A stretch of 64,000 bases of DNA from Syngnathus acus (GCF_901709675.1 NC_051089.1:9421476-9485475), one strand, 5' to 3'. Shown: positions 1 through 16,350, counted from the first letter of the stretch. Notes: generated from the letters alone by a model not told the origin. Made by a program: numbers and translations.

Positions 1-535
1 TCTCGACACTGCAAGGATAACTTCTTCCTTTCTCTCTCTCTTTGATATATTGAAATTCTTCCTTTCACTCTCTTTGATATCGTATTTGTCATGCCGTTAT
101 AATTTGTGGGTTGCTGTTGTCTTGTCTTTTTTGTTGTATCGTCACTTCCTGTTTTATTTTGATAAGCTACTCTCCTCTCGTTTCCTGATTGCCTTCCCTG
201 CTCCTAATTGTGTGCACCTGTGCCCTTCCCCTTCTGTGTGTATTTAGTCAGCGTCAAGACAAGGTCTTGTGCCAGTGCGTCTGGTCTCGTCAGGGGTTAC
301 TCGCGATCACACAAGTTGAAAGATACTTTTTGAATACCTTGTCTAGTTTTTTGAAGAACCCTTTTATTCTCGCTTTACCCAGAGAACTATTTAGCTTGTT
401 TTTGCTGCCTTGAGTTCACTCTTTGAGTTGTTTTTGGTTTTTGCCGGCTCTCGCCTGGCAAAATAAATTCCTGGTTTTTTTGGTCACTCTGCACCTGAGT
501 GTCCTCTCCTTGTTCCTAGCCTGACAGTATTATCA
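1..535 (+). mobile_element. Possible gypsy-type LTR fragment in gnao1 intron 3
   Basis: The stretch has no recognisable exon. It is pyrimidine-rich, carries an AATAAA signal near 463 and ends near 525 in a TTCCTAGCCTGACAG-like sequence, which resembles the 3' end of teleost gypsy LTRs. No inverted TG...CA ends, primer binding site or internal coding sequence can be seen. It lies inside the third intron of gnao1. The call rests on general resemblance only. Confidence 0.3.
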
Positions 536-872
536 CTATCTAACTTTGGAGTTTAATTATTTTGGGTATTGTTGTAGATGGGCGCGGTTAGAAATGAGCG
601 TTTGCGCAGTTGTGGGAGTGAACACATCTAGGAAATTTGCTTCCAGCTTTTTTGTGGCTCCTCTCATTCCCTTTAAATTCAAGGAAGGAGAAGGCGCATG
701 GTCTATTTGGCAGAAGAATCGCAGACTTGCTGCAGGCCATGCAATGGATCAAAGCACGGTAAGTGCTTCTAGGATAGAAAAAAGATCTCTTCTTGCGGAT
801 GATGTGACATCAGCCTTTGTGAAGTGGGAATTTAGAGACCGCCTTCCACCACTGATTGTGTGTCTGTGGTAA

Positions 873-875
873 TCA

Positions 876-907
<32 letters not shown>

Positions 908-910
908 TTA
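873..910. repeat. (ATT)n microsatellite
   Basis: About ten consecutive ATT units with little interruption, in gnao1 intron 3. The rest of 540-1130 is AT-rich intron in which no exon was recognised. Confidence 0.9.
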
Positions 911-1137
911 TTCTTAATCCAAACAAAGCACCTTGGGATGACTCATGCAATGGTAGATTTAGAATATTTTTAATATATAAATATATCTTAGATAAAGTAG
1001 ATATTTTAGTTTGAGAAAATATACATTTATATCTGAGAAAATATTTCCTGTATATCCAATATCTTTTTTAATCTGTGACATTTCATCTCATCTCCGTCAT
1101 TTTAGTGACGGAGCATTTCAAGCCGGAGGCAACTGAC

Positions 1138-4385
<3,248 letters not shown>

Positions 4386-6300
4386 GTCAGAGCTTCAAAT
4401 CACGTCCTCTAAAAAAAATAAAATTCAAATGGGGCAGAGCTTTAAATGGCAACCACGTGTTTCTTGTAGGAGGAATACAGGTACATGTAAATTACTTACT
4501 TAATCATATCCTTGTCGTCACGAACCTACGCACACCTCATGTCAATTCAACATCAATGACATCAAACATTGACATTTGATGTGTGCTATAATAGTAGTGT
4601 GTACAATATTGCGTTTGTGTGGTCATATGAGAATGCATGTGTGCATCTACTAGTAGCAGTGGAAATTTTGGCATGGGTTTAAAACGGTGCCCTGGGATCA
4701 ATCTGCCCCCCCCCCCCCCCTCTCCCACACACACATACAAGTAAAAACGGTCTAGAACCGCCACTGACTAGAGTAGTACTTGCCCTCACTATAGTAAAAA
4801 AAAGAAATCAGTGCACTAGTAGAACTACAAGGGTCTTACTGGTTGCACAAATAGAAATGTTGTCTTACTTGTGAGGTCATGCAGGTGTGCTTAAAGATAT
4901 GGCTTCCTAAAGTGAAATGAGTTTGTAATGAATTTCAGACTTGACCTTTCTGTCTCATCAGCTATTAAAAAACCAGAATGTGTGCTGCTGTCAACTTCAC
5001 TATAAACTGTCAAATTTACAGAAAGAATCATCTCAATAGCAGCTGTGGTTACAGTGCGTTTTGCATAACTTTGAAATCTATTTATATCTGCGTTGGAGAA
5101 AGTGTGTGTGTTAATAGCCCGTAATCCACAAGTCACATCTGGATAAACGGCCAAGTGGCATAAAAGAGAAGGGGGGGTCAGGCTTTTGCGGTAGATCTGA
5201 ATGAAACCTGGCAAGTTCAAGCTGCAGCGACTTCATCCATCAGTGAATTTGGGTGGAGATAAAACCTCGAAACACACACGCACGCCTCAACTATTTACCT
5301 CACTGCCCTGAAACAATGTGACACAAGCACACATTCAGCAGCAACATCAGCAGTTTAATCATACGAGCGTACACGCACACACGTGTGCGAAAGAGAATGA
5401 TGGGAATGAGAGCGAGAGAGGTGGGGGAGAAGGATTAACACCAAATTATACCTGGGGGAATTTGGAGAAAGTAATGTTTTCAGGTTTAATCACACTAACG
5501 CAGTTATGGGACGTTACAAAATACAAGTACTTTAATTACTGTACTTCAAGCCGAATTTTTAGGTACAAGTGATTCATCTAGCTCTCCATTTCTTGATTAT
5601 TTATTTTCCTGCGGCATTTGAAAACAAATATATCGACTTTTTTCTTTTTAGTGCCTTCTCTCTGTGACATGCGTGCACTCGCGGATGATAACGAGGCGCT
5701 CTAAACCGTCCGAGCCAATAGACAATCTGAAGGGAAAATGCCAGACTTCAAATTGCGCAACTCGGCATTGTCTTTGCTATGGAGGGGGGGAATAAATCAG
5801 GAAAACTGAAATGGTTAAAAACAGTTAAAGGCTATATCCACCAAGTTGTACAAAGAGTAATTCTCAGTCTTTGCAATTATCTTTGGATGTATTTTATGTA
5901 CTTAGAAACATTCATAAATTCACTTTACAGGGCTTTTAGCAGACTTGTTTTTTCTGTACTTAATACAGAGTGGGAGGACATTTTCCACTTCTGTACTAAT
6001 GCATCTAACACAGACATACAAAAATATTTTTAAGCATTTGTTTTGCAAGCACTTATTTTGTACAAGAAAAACAAATCAATAACCTTCAATTGGGCAGCCA
6101 TGAGAAAGGAGCACCAACAGTTTCCATGTGTAGAACTTGTAAAGTAAAACTAAATGTGAAAAGATTTGAAATAGTGCAGAGAATCTACCTCTGAGGTAGG
6201 ATATACCATCTGTGATGTAAAAAAAATAAAAATACCCAAGCCCTCCCTCTGCAATTGTGTTGTATGAAAAGTTGCCATTTGACGAGTCAATTTAGGCTTT
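4386..6300. other. Intergenic region between gnao1 promoter and tradd 3' end
   Basis: Contains a poly-C/CA-rich patch at 4707-4735 and AT-rich unique-looking DNA. Short open frames here have no coding-like composition or splice context and were not recognised. Confidence 0.5.
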
Positions 6301-6304
6301 AAGA

Positions 6305-6310
6305 TTTATT
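6305..6310 (-). terminator. tradd: Candidate poly(A) signal of tradd
   Basis: AATAAA on the minus strand about 330 nt downstream of the tradd stop codon, the first canonical signal after the stop. Confidence 0.5.
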
Positions 6311-6639
6311 ATGAAAGCAGAAAATTGAGTGAAACTAATTTTTAGATTAATAATGTAGATTGACCTAGCTTTACTGTATTTTACAGTACCAACTTAGACC
6401 TTTGTGCTTTTATATTGATCGAATATCTGTAATCAATTACAAAGGGAAGGAAACTGCAATTTGAGGTCAAACGTATGATCAGAAATTCACATGCATACAG
6501 GAACAATTTCAACAATTTCAGAATATTAGACATCCTGTATGTAAAAGCAGGAAAGACAAAGTCAACAGAGGCGAAGCACGCCCCCCTTGGCGAGCGCCTC
6601 CGTGTTTAAACGCCACCAAAAAAGCGCCCGCCGTTAGTT

Positions 6640-8870
6640 TCACGGCTGTTCTTCCAGAATGGATTCGGCCAGGCTGGTGAGTTTGCATTCCTCCAGCGCT
6701 TTGACTAGCCGGCTCAGCTTGGCCGCCCTCCCCTCCGCCTGGAGGAAGCGGCTGAGGAGCTGATAGGCCTGCTCGTACAGGCCTTCTCTGGCGTACTCGT
6801 AGGCCAGGTTGTCAATGGCCGTATCCTTCAGAGCGCAGCACTCCCTCCCCAGGGTCCTCCCCACGTGCTTCCACTGACGGCCCACTCCATTAGCGAAGCT
6901 CTGAACATCTGCTGTCGTCAGCATTCGATCCTCTGATGGGGGGGAAAAAAAAAAAAACATTAACGCAAACTGTACTTAATTGCAATTACGTAATCAGAGG
7001 TTTACAAAATAAAACAGAAACACTTCCCAATCCCTTAAGGCGCTTTCAACTCACACGAGAGTTACAGTATCTACTTTATATTTTATATCGTTTGATTCTT
7101 TATGGCGCCCCGATACAGGTACAATAGTAATTAACTAGTGTTGTTTGTTATTAATAAAAACAATTCAATACAGCATTTGGAAATGCTAAATTATGCTGAT
7201 GTGAAAAATAATACTTTGACACGAATGTTAAGTTTAAAACAATCAACATCCTTTTGTCTAGAGATTGGTTGTGACCTGAGCCCTGAGCAACTGTGATGTC
7301 ATTTTCAGTCAACAGCAAGTGGCAAAATGGCCGCCCCTTAAGGTGGATAAAAACGGGTGACTTTTGCTGCTTAACTCCTAATACATGGACGAAATACTAA
7401 ATACTAAATACCGTGTTTAGAAACTTCATACTAGTGGGAGCACATACAACAAATTATTGTAAAGAAAAGATTTGGGTTGACTTTCCCTTAAAAGCTTAGT
7501 TCGATGCACAGTGAATGACAATTGAACAGAAAGCTGGCAATTTCAAATTAATGCAATCCACCAAAATTATCTGATGGCATGCCCTAATCTCCCTTTAGGT
7601 TGTGCCCATCAATTCCTAAATGGTTGGATTAGAGAATCATCTGTCAAACTGCACACAGTTTACGTGCAGCCAGCAAAGTGAAAACACAACAAATGCAGCA
7701 GATGGTCACTGACATTAGGACATATTACATGACGTGGATTCTTTTCTCTTGTCAGTGAGGTACAGAACAATGCTTTTTTGCGTGTGTCATACGACATGAT
7801 CAGATGATAAAACCTGTTTGAAAAGTCAACCCCTGAAAATTCACCTTTGTATTTATCCTGTGGTTTTTGATGCGTAACTCATGGGACTTAACCGTATAGA
7901 ACTCACCTGTCTGAAAGGGTTAACTAAAGCACGCATGAAATTTAACTTCTTTTATCTTAAAGACATTGTGACAAGACTTAGAGAGCAACTCGACTCACCA
8001 AAAATTTTATTCTGAAATCTGAAGCAGTTGCTGGGGATTTGCTGTGTGAACGGGATCTGCTGGTGTGGAGAAGGCCCCTTGACCTCAAGCTCCAGTTGCA
8101 TATCAAGCTGATCAACTTCTTCATCACGCAAGCGCTCGGGCTGTCAGAAAACGAGGGGAAAAAAAGGCGCTTTAACTGCCACAAACCAAACAAAAATACA
8201 CAAGTGATACCTTTCAGAGGCAAAAAATGTGCTCTCTATCTAATTATCAATCCATCCGTCCATCTAACCGTTTAGACTTGAATCTTTTTTAATCTTGCAA
8301 GAAATAAAATCAATACTACAACTAATAAAAGCCCAACATTTTAAAAATATATGCATACGTGTGACTGGTGAATTTGCTTCAGACAAAACTCGAGCTCGTC
8401 CAAACATCGATCCAAGATGTGCGTTCCGGCCTTGAGCTGGGTCTCTATCCTAAAGTCTTGTGCCAGAGCGAGGAGCCGACAAGCGTGCTGAGAGATGGAC
8501 TGACACAGCGCTCCAGAGGTGTAGTTCTTCAGGAACTGCTGACACACTACTACATCCACAAACTTCACCTCTACTGCGAGGAAGGGATCGGCATCATGAA
8601 TCTTTAGTATCTCGTACCCGTCCAGACCACCTGCAGAATCTGACCATGAAAAAATGATTTAATGGCTGTGCTCACTTTTGGAGATACTGTAGGTTTCAAA
8701 TCTTAATTCTTCTGCTCACCTATCAGTGTCAATTTGATGAGTTTAAAAATGATGAACTTCCTCTGCTGGTCCTTGTAGAGGGAGGGCAGGTTTGCATCCG
8801 GACAGAGCGACCGCAGAAACAGAACAGCGCATCCTGTCCAGGAGCCTCCATCCAAAACTTGGTCTGCCAT
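6640..8870 (-). CDS. tradd: TNFRSF1A-associated death domain adaptor (TRADD)
   Basis: Four coding exons on the minus strand: 8870-8720, 8630-8359, 8140-7999 and 6932-6640, phases 1, 0, 1, giving 285 residues (human 312). The N-terminal TRAF2-binding domain is spread over exons 1-2 ([12 protein letters not shown] and [15 protein letters not shown] match the family) and RLRDEEV follows in exon 3. The C-terminal death domain fills exon 4 (residues about 195-282), with the signature [20 protein letters not shown] and a conserved LTSLAESIL end. TRADD is the cytosolic adaptor that joins TNFR1 or DR3 to RIPK1, TRAF2 and FADD. The linker between the domains is shorter and less proline-rich than in human. 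The start is the first ATG after a splice acceptor just upstream, so a non-coding first exon is expected, probably near 10.72-10.79 kb. Identification is firm from the death domain. Confidence 0.95.
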
Positions 8871-8880
8871 CCTATGAATA

Positions 8881-10650
8881 TGGAATCAGCACATAATCAA
8901 CTCGGTACCTCGGATGGCTAAATCTGATGCCCTTGCTGTATGGATTCTGCACCGACCGAACAGGACAAGATCTAAGGTAGGCCACTTCCTGGAGGAGTTG
9001 CTACAGAGAATGTGATGTTTGGGGTTTTGAGGTGGGACCAATTCTTCGAAAGCGTCTTTCTGTGCTGTTTCCTGTGGTTTTATGTTACTTAATTGACTCT
9101 CACATTGTTGTAGTTAACATTGTACAGCATCATATTAGGTGTTAAATGTTGTTTAAATGTTTAATGTTAAAGATTTTTTAGTGAGCGTTATAAAATAAAC
9201 CTGACTTGATCAAATACAAGAATTTGATCCTACAACTTTGGCGAAAGTAAATGTTTTCTGGCAAAGTCCAATCTGGCTTTTTTTTTTATAAAGCTTGTTG
9301 CAAAAAAGATAACAACCAACCTGTCATTGTTTGATCAGAGCAAAAAGTTGTTCCGGGAATTGTATTTATATTTTGATTCTATTCATGATATCATTAATAT
9401 TGATTTGGAACTGCTTCAAATAATGTGGGACAATTACGTGATATTTAATTGCATTTTTTATGGCACAGTTGCATAATATGATATTGCATTTTTTGTATGG
9501 TACAGTTGCGTGATATTATATTGCATTTTTGTATCGCATTGGTAGTTTGTATAATTACTACGCGATAGTGGTGCTACAAAGTATTAAGAGTTGGATTAAG
9601 TCGGCTAAATCCCCACCGAGGGTCCAGGTACCAAATGCATGGCCCATCACTGACATTCCACCTTTCTCCCCATCTTTGGCCCAGCCTCCTCTTGCAACTT
9701 CATTACATAAAAACATGTTTAATCTGAAGCCTCCCTCCCCCCAAAGCGACACAGCCCCGATCTCCTGTACTCCGGATGAACTACATAGTCCCGCTCATTT
9801 ACGCCCTTTCCATGCACAGCATGCAGAGGGCGCCGCATAGAAAGAGCATCCTTTGAGCTGGATTATGCACATCCTCATATTTCACTAATACACAGTACAC
9901 TTGACTCTTGGGTCTGCAGGAATCTCAACAATTTAGCCAGTATTTAATTATATGCAATCTAATCTACCGGTGCTCTGAAAGTATACCGCGAGATTAGTTC
10001 AGCAGCGGTATGAGGATTAAATGATCATCGGGAGCTTAAAATATATCATTCATTTTTTGCTGCCAAAAAAGCAACCTCTAGTATTCTGGGCGGATTGCTT
10101 GTCTGATGCTTAAGAATGTTCCATGTGGGGTTTTGCTACCACAAGTCACTTTGTGATGGACTTGGGACTTTCTTTATTATACCTGTTATCACAAAACTTC
10201 TAATGATGGTGGAATAGATCATATTTCTACAGTTATCATCATTTTATAACCTTCAGAAAAATAGACACATGCAATAAATCCTGGGGATATTTTCCCGATT
10301 AAGAAACACTGAAAATTAAACTTAATGCATAAAGAGTTCTTTAATCATCCTAAATAATTGATACGGATTTTATTTCACTGGTTCTGTATATACACTGCCA
10401 TTCAATGAAACCAATAGCCTCGAATGTGTGTTTTCAATAACATTTATATCTAAAATCAGCATTTGGGGAAAACACTACATAAATGTGTGCTTTTGAATGT
10501 TTATATACATATAATGTACAGTACTGGCTACTTGTACTTGTATTGTTGATAGTCAGCAGATGAGTCAGCAGGAACTACAATTTCGTAAAAGTTAGTCGAC
10601 GAGACAGGTCGTGGGAATCAAATTGAACTTTACGAAGATCAAATAGCGTT
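8881..10650. other. Probable tradd 5' intron, no coding feature recognised
   Basis: AT-rich sequence with short direct motifs around TGATATTATATTGCATTTTT at 9430-9530 (two or three imperfect copies). An open frame at 9529-9840 has no recognisable homology, no strong codon bias and no splice context. If the candidate first exon near 10.7 kb is right, this is intron 1 of tradd. Confidence 0.45.
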
Positions 10651-10715
10651 TGCGGAACGTACTCGCCATGCCTAAAACACAACGTAATTGTTAGCTAAAA
10701 CGTAAGTAAACTTAC

Positions 10716-10840
10716 CTAAAAACTTTTTGGTACACTGTTCGGTGACGCTTCCTCCTAAAAGCTTACCAACTGACACTGTGATCGGATTTCCTCGTCCTAT
10801 TGGCTGACCCGAAGAAAAGTACTCTGATTGGTTAGATCTC
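10716..10840 (-). promoter_or_regulatory. tradd: Candidate tradd first exon and promoter with two CCAAT boxes
   Basis: A strong donor (AG|GTAAGT, minus strand, at 10715-10710) marks a possible non-coding exon just left of two ATTGG sequences on the plus strand (about 10798 and 10828). On the plus strand these are inverted CCAAT boxes, so they read CCAAT in the transcribed direction. They lie 60-110 bp upstream of the putative exon, a usual promoter distance. Confidence 0.45.
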
Positions 10841-11236
10841 ATTCAAGGGCGGGGCAAAAACCGGGGAGGAAAAAATGTGATTTATCCTTCCGGGATGAAG
10901 AAACCTCAAGCTTAAAAGTAGGCCATCGCCACAATCATTCTGGGTTATTTGCAGCCACTGATATCGTACTGTATAAATATTTGATGAGAGGCAGGATGTT
11001 GAAGGATCCCCCTCTTTAATACAATTAGGAAATGATTAGACCAATTATTGCCATGTGCTCAAGTTAAAAACAGTGTAATTACTGTCTTTTTGCCTTTTAT
11101 GAGTGATTCAAAAAGTTGTCAATGTTAGTATCTTAGTTATTCAAATCAAGTACAGTACATTTGTCAACAATGCACTAGTATATAATTAAATTTAGTTATT
11201 CATTTCTAATTACTGTACATTTTTCCTCCATATTTG

Positions 11237-11335
11237 CATATTTAATGCATGTGTGCACATGTTTTGGGATTGTGAGAGGAACTCAGATGACTCAGAGAAC
11301 ACAATGCAAGGCAGACATGGTAACCACTACACCTA
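11237..11335 (+). repeat. Fragment of dispersed teleost repeat
   Basis: The passage from GTTTTGGGATTGTGAGAGGA to GGTAACCACTACACC resembles the middle and 3' part of the common fish repeat whose ends read ATCCATCCATTTT and whose core reads TTTTGGAATGTGGGAGGAAA. It is diverged and truncated at both ends. Confidence 0.5.
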
Positions 11336-11377
11336 AAATAAATATGAACAAAAACATTAAAGTGCTGTAAGTAAAAT

Positions 11378-11383
11378 TTTATT
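11378..11383 (-). terminator. ogfod1: Poly(A) signal overlapping the ogfod1 stop codon
   Basis: The last coding sequence reads TATTATGAATAAAAT on the minus strand, so the stop TAA (11381-11379) lies inside a perfect AATAAA. No other AATAAA is apparent in the next 150 nt. If used, the 3' UTR would be only some 15-30 nt long. Confidence 0.55.
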
Positions 11384-14300
11384 CATAATACACAAAAGAG
11401 AAGTCATAGAATGCTCCAGTAGAAGGATCGCTGTTGCTTCTGTGGTTGACATGCTTGACAAATTTGAGTGTTTCCTTGTCTCTGTAGACCAGAGCGAGGG
11501 AATTATCTTCGGGATGGATGGTCAGCAGCTTTAAACGAAAACAAAAAGACATTACGATGATCAATTATAGACAACAAATTAAAAAAACTCACTTCCTCAT
11601 CCTCTTCATTCGCAATGTAACAAGTGGAGCCTCCGAACTCTGACTGCCAACCTGAAAATAAAAAAAGATCTCAGTCATCTCCGAACTGTGAGATGGACAT
11701 CTCACTGCGCCCTAATATTATTATTATTATTATTAATAAATATATATATAAAATAAATCTAAACTATAACAGTGCAGTGAAGACCAATCCACTCATTTCA
11801 CCCCAATGTTGATGTGTTGTCACAGTTTTTGTATTGACTGACCCGCACAGTTGAAAGGTAAGATGAGGTCGAGTGCGTATTCCGCTCGTGCTGCCTCTGC
11901 GTCGTGCAGTAAAGTGTAGCTGCCGTGGGACCATCGTCGCAGTTCACCACAACACGTAGGTGTACTCGGTTCTAAGTAGAGGAATACAAAAAAATCAAAA
12001 ATCAGTGGAAAAACAAAAAAAAAAGGAAGGAGCTTCAGAAATTTTGTGAACCTGACTCTTTGCTTGTTTCATTTGAGGACCCTGTTGCATTGCCGTCCTT
12101 TTTGGAGCTTTCCTTCTTCTCTTTGTCCTTCTTTTCATCACCATCATCATTATCGTCATCATCAGCAGGGCAAAGGTAGTGCAATCGGAGGCCCGTAAAG
12201 TTGGAGAGAAGCAGGAAAAAGGCTTCTGAACGAAGCAGCTCCCAACAAGCGCTCACACACTCGGGTAAAGTGTCCAGACAGGCTGCTTTGTAACATCTGA
12301 ACGTGAGCAAATACATCAGGTAGAGTGAATCCAAAATACATGACGGTTCACGTTTCACCCCTTCCCCCACAACACCACAGATTCTTTTTATTGGTTATTA
12401 CAAAAAACCTTGCGTTTCCTTTCAAAATGACTATTTTCTGTGGCATTCTACACAACAAAATACTCCCACAAGACTGTTTTTAATGTTGCAAAATGAGTAC
12501 CCGCCAATGAAAACCTAGCAAAGCAACAAACAAAAAAAAGAAAAAACAAATCTAGTCATAAGAATTCAACTACAGGTGATCAAAAATCTGAAAATCGTAT
12601 TTTTTTTAAAGGAGATGTAATCGAAGAACCTTCCCTACCCACCTCTTATTGGCAGGACCTTTCCGCGTCCACTGGATTTCAGCCGACTGCAAGGCCGCAC
12701 ACACTTGCCGAAATTTCTCCTCCTGATGACACAGTCAGGAGGAGGAATCAAAATGAAACCTCCAAAGTACACTTCTGACTGTTGTTATTCATTCCTAGAA
12801 ATAATTCCTCGAGCTACACCATGATGCTTGATTGGTTTTGGGATGATGAGAGACTCTGTGGAAAATGCGTTCAAGGCAAAGAACAGAGAGCACTTTACCC
12901 TGAGAAAATCTTTCAGCTGAATTTCAGAGCTTTCTTCAAACTCATCCTGAATTTGCTCCTGGTAGGAAATATCCAGGTAGAGTGGATTGATCCACTCCAG
13001 CAACAATGTCTCCTAAAATGGACGCACAAACACCATATTAGCACGTAGTTCAACTCGCTTGCACATGCATGTTTATACTCACATCTCGGGGTAAGTGTTC
13101 GCTCCGCGAGACGAGAGCCTCTATGTGACGGGGAGGACGCTCCAGAGACGGTCCGTGAAACCATCCGCTTAGAGAAAGACGACACTTGTCCTGTGACAAC
13201 ACCTCCGATACCTGGATGAGCACAAAACATGACCTTTTTTTTTTTTCCTCTTTGGCTTGACAGGTGATGCATATCATTCTTACTTGGTGGAAGGAGATCG
13301 GAGACACTTCAAAAAGTACGAGCGTATTCCATGAAGGCACGAGAGACTTCACGATACTTTGTGGTTGGAAATGAGCTGAGGACAGAGATTTTCTTCAATG
13401 ACGATTTCACATCAGTAAATGCTAAACTAAAAGAGAAACTCACCATCCGTTGTGTAGAGATCGAGAGAACCCCCATCACTACTCAGCCATGGAGGGACAA
13501 GGTAAAGAATGAAGGCAACACGTCTCCCCTCCAGTTCATCATCATGACACAAAAGAATATCTACAAACAGTTACAACGGACACAATGACACAAAACTTAA
13601 AAATATCATTGTTAATTCTGGTTAAATGCTCACCTGTGTATTGATATTTGGCACATGAAATATCAACAGTGGGCTCCAATTTCACACCCAAAACCTCCTC
13701 AAGCCATAGTCGGAATTGGCTGAACAGTGCTGATCTGGAATTAGACGAAGAACAATTTTAAATGACATTTTGTTTGTTTTACTTCCCATTATAAAAAAAC
13801 AACAACATATTTTTCCCAAATGACTTGTACAGGTCATATTAATGGTGTTAAATGTGTTATATTTGAGCTGATGGAGGTCTCAACAGAGAGGCAAATGCAT
13901 TCACTGTACAAACCTGCCATGACATTTTGTTGCAGTATAAATAATAAATGATCCCAAGAGGAAGCCGTCATTTTGCTTTTAATCCTGGTTTGGATTCAGC
14001 AGAGTGGAGTGCTTTGGGAGTTGCATTTCATAAACATATATTTACATCCAGTTAAACGTTATACACAGCGTTATTTATTCCTCACGGCTGGTATGCATAT
14101 CAAACACGAGAAAGGTCAACAATCGTCTTGATTTAAATGCTGTGATACACTCATTTGGGAACCTGGCATTTATGGATTAATTAGGCTTCAATACATTTTG
14201 GACATAATATTGTTTTACACATTACTATTGCTAACTTTGGATTTATCCACTCTGAAGAAGAGAATTACCACATTTTGGTATCAAATGTAATCTCTGGCCC

Positions 14301-15054
14301 CCTCTGGTGGCACTGATGAGCCATCCAACAGCTCCAATGACAACACAGTATGGCTGCAGTATTGGTCTAATAATTTGGGAAAAAGAGGAGAAAATAGGTT
14401 GGAGACTTGTCACTGCGTGTAAACTTACCTCAGGCCTGCTATGTGTGGCTCAGTTCGCTTTCTCAAGTCATCGGACTGTAGGTGGGGACAAGATTTAAAT
14501 GCTGGGATAGCATACCCAATTGCCGGGAAAGTCATGCACAGATCAGGTTGAGGCTCACCTGTTTAAATTTGTAGAGATCGTTGGACTTTGAGTGAAAGTT
14601 GAGCGTGAGAAGTTCTGTTTGTAGATTGTCCAAGAAATTCTCACTTTGGATAAAGTTTTTGATGACACAGTGAGGGAAGGGTTGGCAGTCCAACTCCAAA
14701 TCACCTGCAGTGTGACAAAGACAATGGATGTTGGAAGTGGCTGCTGAACTGCATGATTACAACATGACTAAATATGATATAATATGAAAGCAGTCATGAA
14801 TAGATTAAATCAGGTCAACATGAGACAAACATTGAGCATTGCTACAATTGGCTAAATGGTTCGTGTCAGATTCTGTGTTGACTTCACGGACCATGAGTGT
14901 AGTGAGACTTCTGGCTCCACGCATCCTTCACCGCCCTCTTCACGTTCTCGTCTCTAACGACACTACAAAGTTCTGCTGTTTCTTCGCAGTTATTTGTTTT
15001 CCTTTTCTTCTTGTTTGATTTTATATATTCGCCCTGCTGCCTTTTAGATGCCAT
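11379..15054 (-). CDS. ogfod1: Prolyl 3-hydroxylase OGFOD1 (uS12 hydroxylase)
   Basis: Thirteen coding exons on the minus strand: 15054-14892, 14704-14559, 14475-14429, 13734-13634, 13560-13444, 13375-13284, 13211-13083, 13012-12899, 12722-12643, 12296-12052, 11971-11843, 11651-11593 and 11528-11379. The frame is continuous throughout and gives 523 residues (human 542). It is a 2-oxoglutarate/Fe(II) oxygenase that hydroxylates a proline of ribosomal protein uS12 and affects translation and stress granules. The catalytic N-terminal domain shows the iron ligands His158-x-Asp160 ([10 protein letters not shown]) and His221 (SPISFHQ), and Arg233 for 2-oxoglutarate. The C-terminal TPA1-like domain ends in [11 protein letters not shown] and [10 protein letters not shown]. 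Exon 10 carries a long acidic/lysine linker ([18 protein letters not shown]) as in orthologues. The exon 1 donor is GTCCGT, weak but required by frame. In human the gene is head to head with NUDT21; here both are on the minus strand in tandem. Confidence 0.95.
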
Positions 15055-15537
15055 GGTAGAGTGACTTATTAAGAACCATGCGCAAAAATGGCCCCGGAGG
15101 TGACGTCACGAAAGCTGACATCGCGTCGCAGGAATATGATATCAGTGGGTTCATATTTTATTCTTTACTCTATTTAAAAAAGCACGTTAAGTCCAACGCA
15201 CCTATATTCGGCAAAATACAGTCCCACATGACGACTCTAGCCGGTCGGTGATTTTAACTAAACTCGATATGTAATCCAATGTCAGTAAATATACATTCGT
15301 TTGGTCATGAAACATTAAAATACTTTTAAAATAGAGATTCATTCTAGATCCAAACGCTCCGACGTCATGATAGCATGCCTTTTCTGTAGGGTTATGGAAT
15401 TTGCATTTAATCATTTTTATAAATTGTTGTGAGATGGTGTAAAAAAAAAAATAAAAAAAAAAGATCTCCAAGCCGCGTTCAACAATAGACATTTTAAGCA
15501 GAGCACATGGTAGTCGAACAGAGCCCTACGGACACAT

Positions 15538-15543
15538 TTTATT
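15538..15543 (-). terminator. nudt21: Candidate poly(A) signal of nudt21
   Basis: AATAAA on the minus strand about 970 nt after the nudt21 stop codon and about 480 nt before the ogfod1 ATG. Confidence 0.45.
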
Positions 15544-15662
15544 GATTAAGTATAAAACATGAGAATGCTACATTAGCTTACTGACCGTTTCACAGAGCAT
15601 TACCTCATACCACTAATTTCCCCAAGCATACCGTATTTTGCTGCATTATTTTCGAAAATGGC

Positions 15663-16350
15663 AAGGAGCATCAAAATATGCAACGTAATAATTACATTCA
15701 CTGTCCAAGGGGCAAACATACAAAATTGGTCGTACACACTTCATAAAAACATATGCACACACAATTCATTTTCTTTTTTTTTTTACTAAAAAGAAAAAAC
15801 AACATACTTTAAAATGTCAGTAAACACAAAGTAATTGTTGGTTTAATCAAACCTATCCAGAGAAGGCGTAAAATCTGAAAAGAATGCAATATAAATGTAT
15901 CTTCTACAAAATAAAAAAAACACCAGTTCATCGACATAAAAAAAGAAGAAAATTGGTTTTTTTTCCTGACAAAAGTAGAGCTAAATATTTTCAAAAATCC
16001 TAAGGAGCATCAAAATATGTAACGTAATAATTACATTCACTATCCAAGGGACAAACAAATACAAAATCGGCCCTATACACTTCATAAAAACATATGCACA
16101 CACAATTCAATTTCATTTTTTTTATTAAAAAGGAAAAAACAACATACTTTAAAATGACAGTAAACACAAAGTAATTGTTGGTTTAATCAAACCTTTCCAG
16201 AGAAGGCTTAAAATCTGAACATAATGCAATATACATGTATCTTCTACAAAACAAAGCCAAAAAAAAAACACCAGTCCATCGAGATAAAAATAAAAAAAAA
16301 AGAACAGTTTTTTTTTTTTTTTTCCCTGACAAAAGTGTAGCTAAATATCC
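15663..16350. repeat. Two-copy direct tandem duplication (about 339 bp unit) in nudt21 3' UTR
   Basis: Copy 1 starts at 15663 (AAGGAGCATCAAAATATG) and copy 2 at 16002 with the same sequence. Both continue through AACGTAATAATTACATTCAC, CATATGCACACACAATTCA and GTAATTGTTGGTTTAATC to TGACAAAAGT. They differ by scattered substitutions and by indels in the A/T runs. The duplication lies entirely in the region transcribed as the nudt21 3' UTR. Confidence 0.9.

Noticed and set aside
9529-9840. 103-codon plus-strand frame
   Set aside because: No homology recognised, no codon bias and no splice context; treated as chance.
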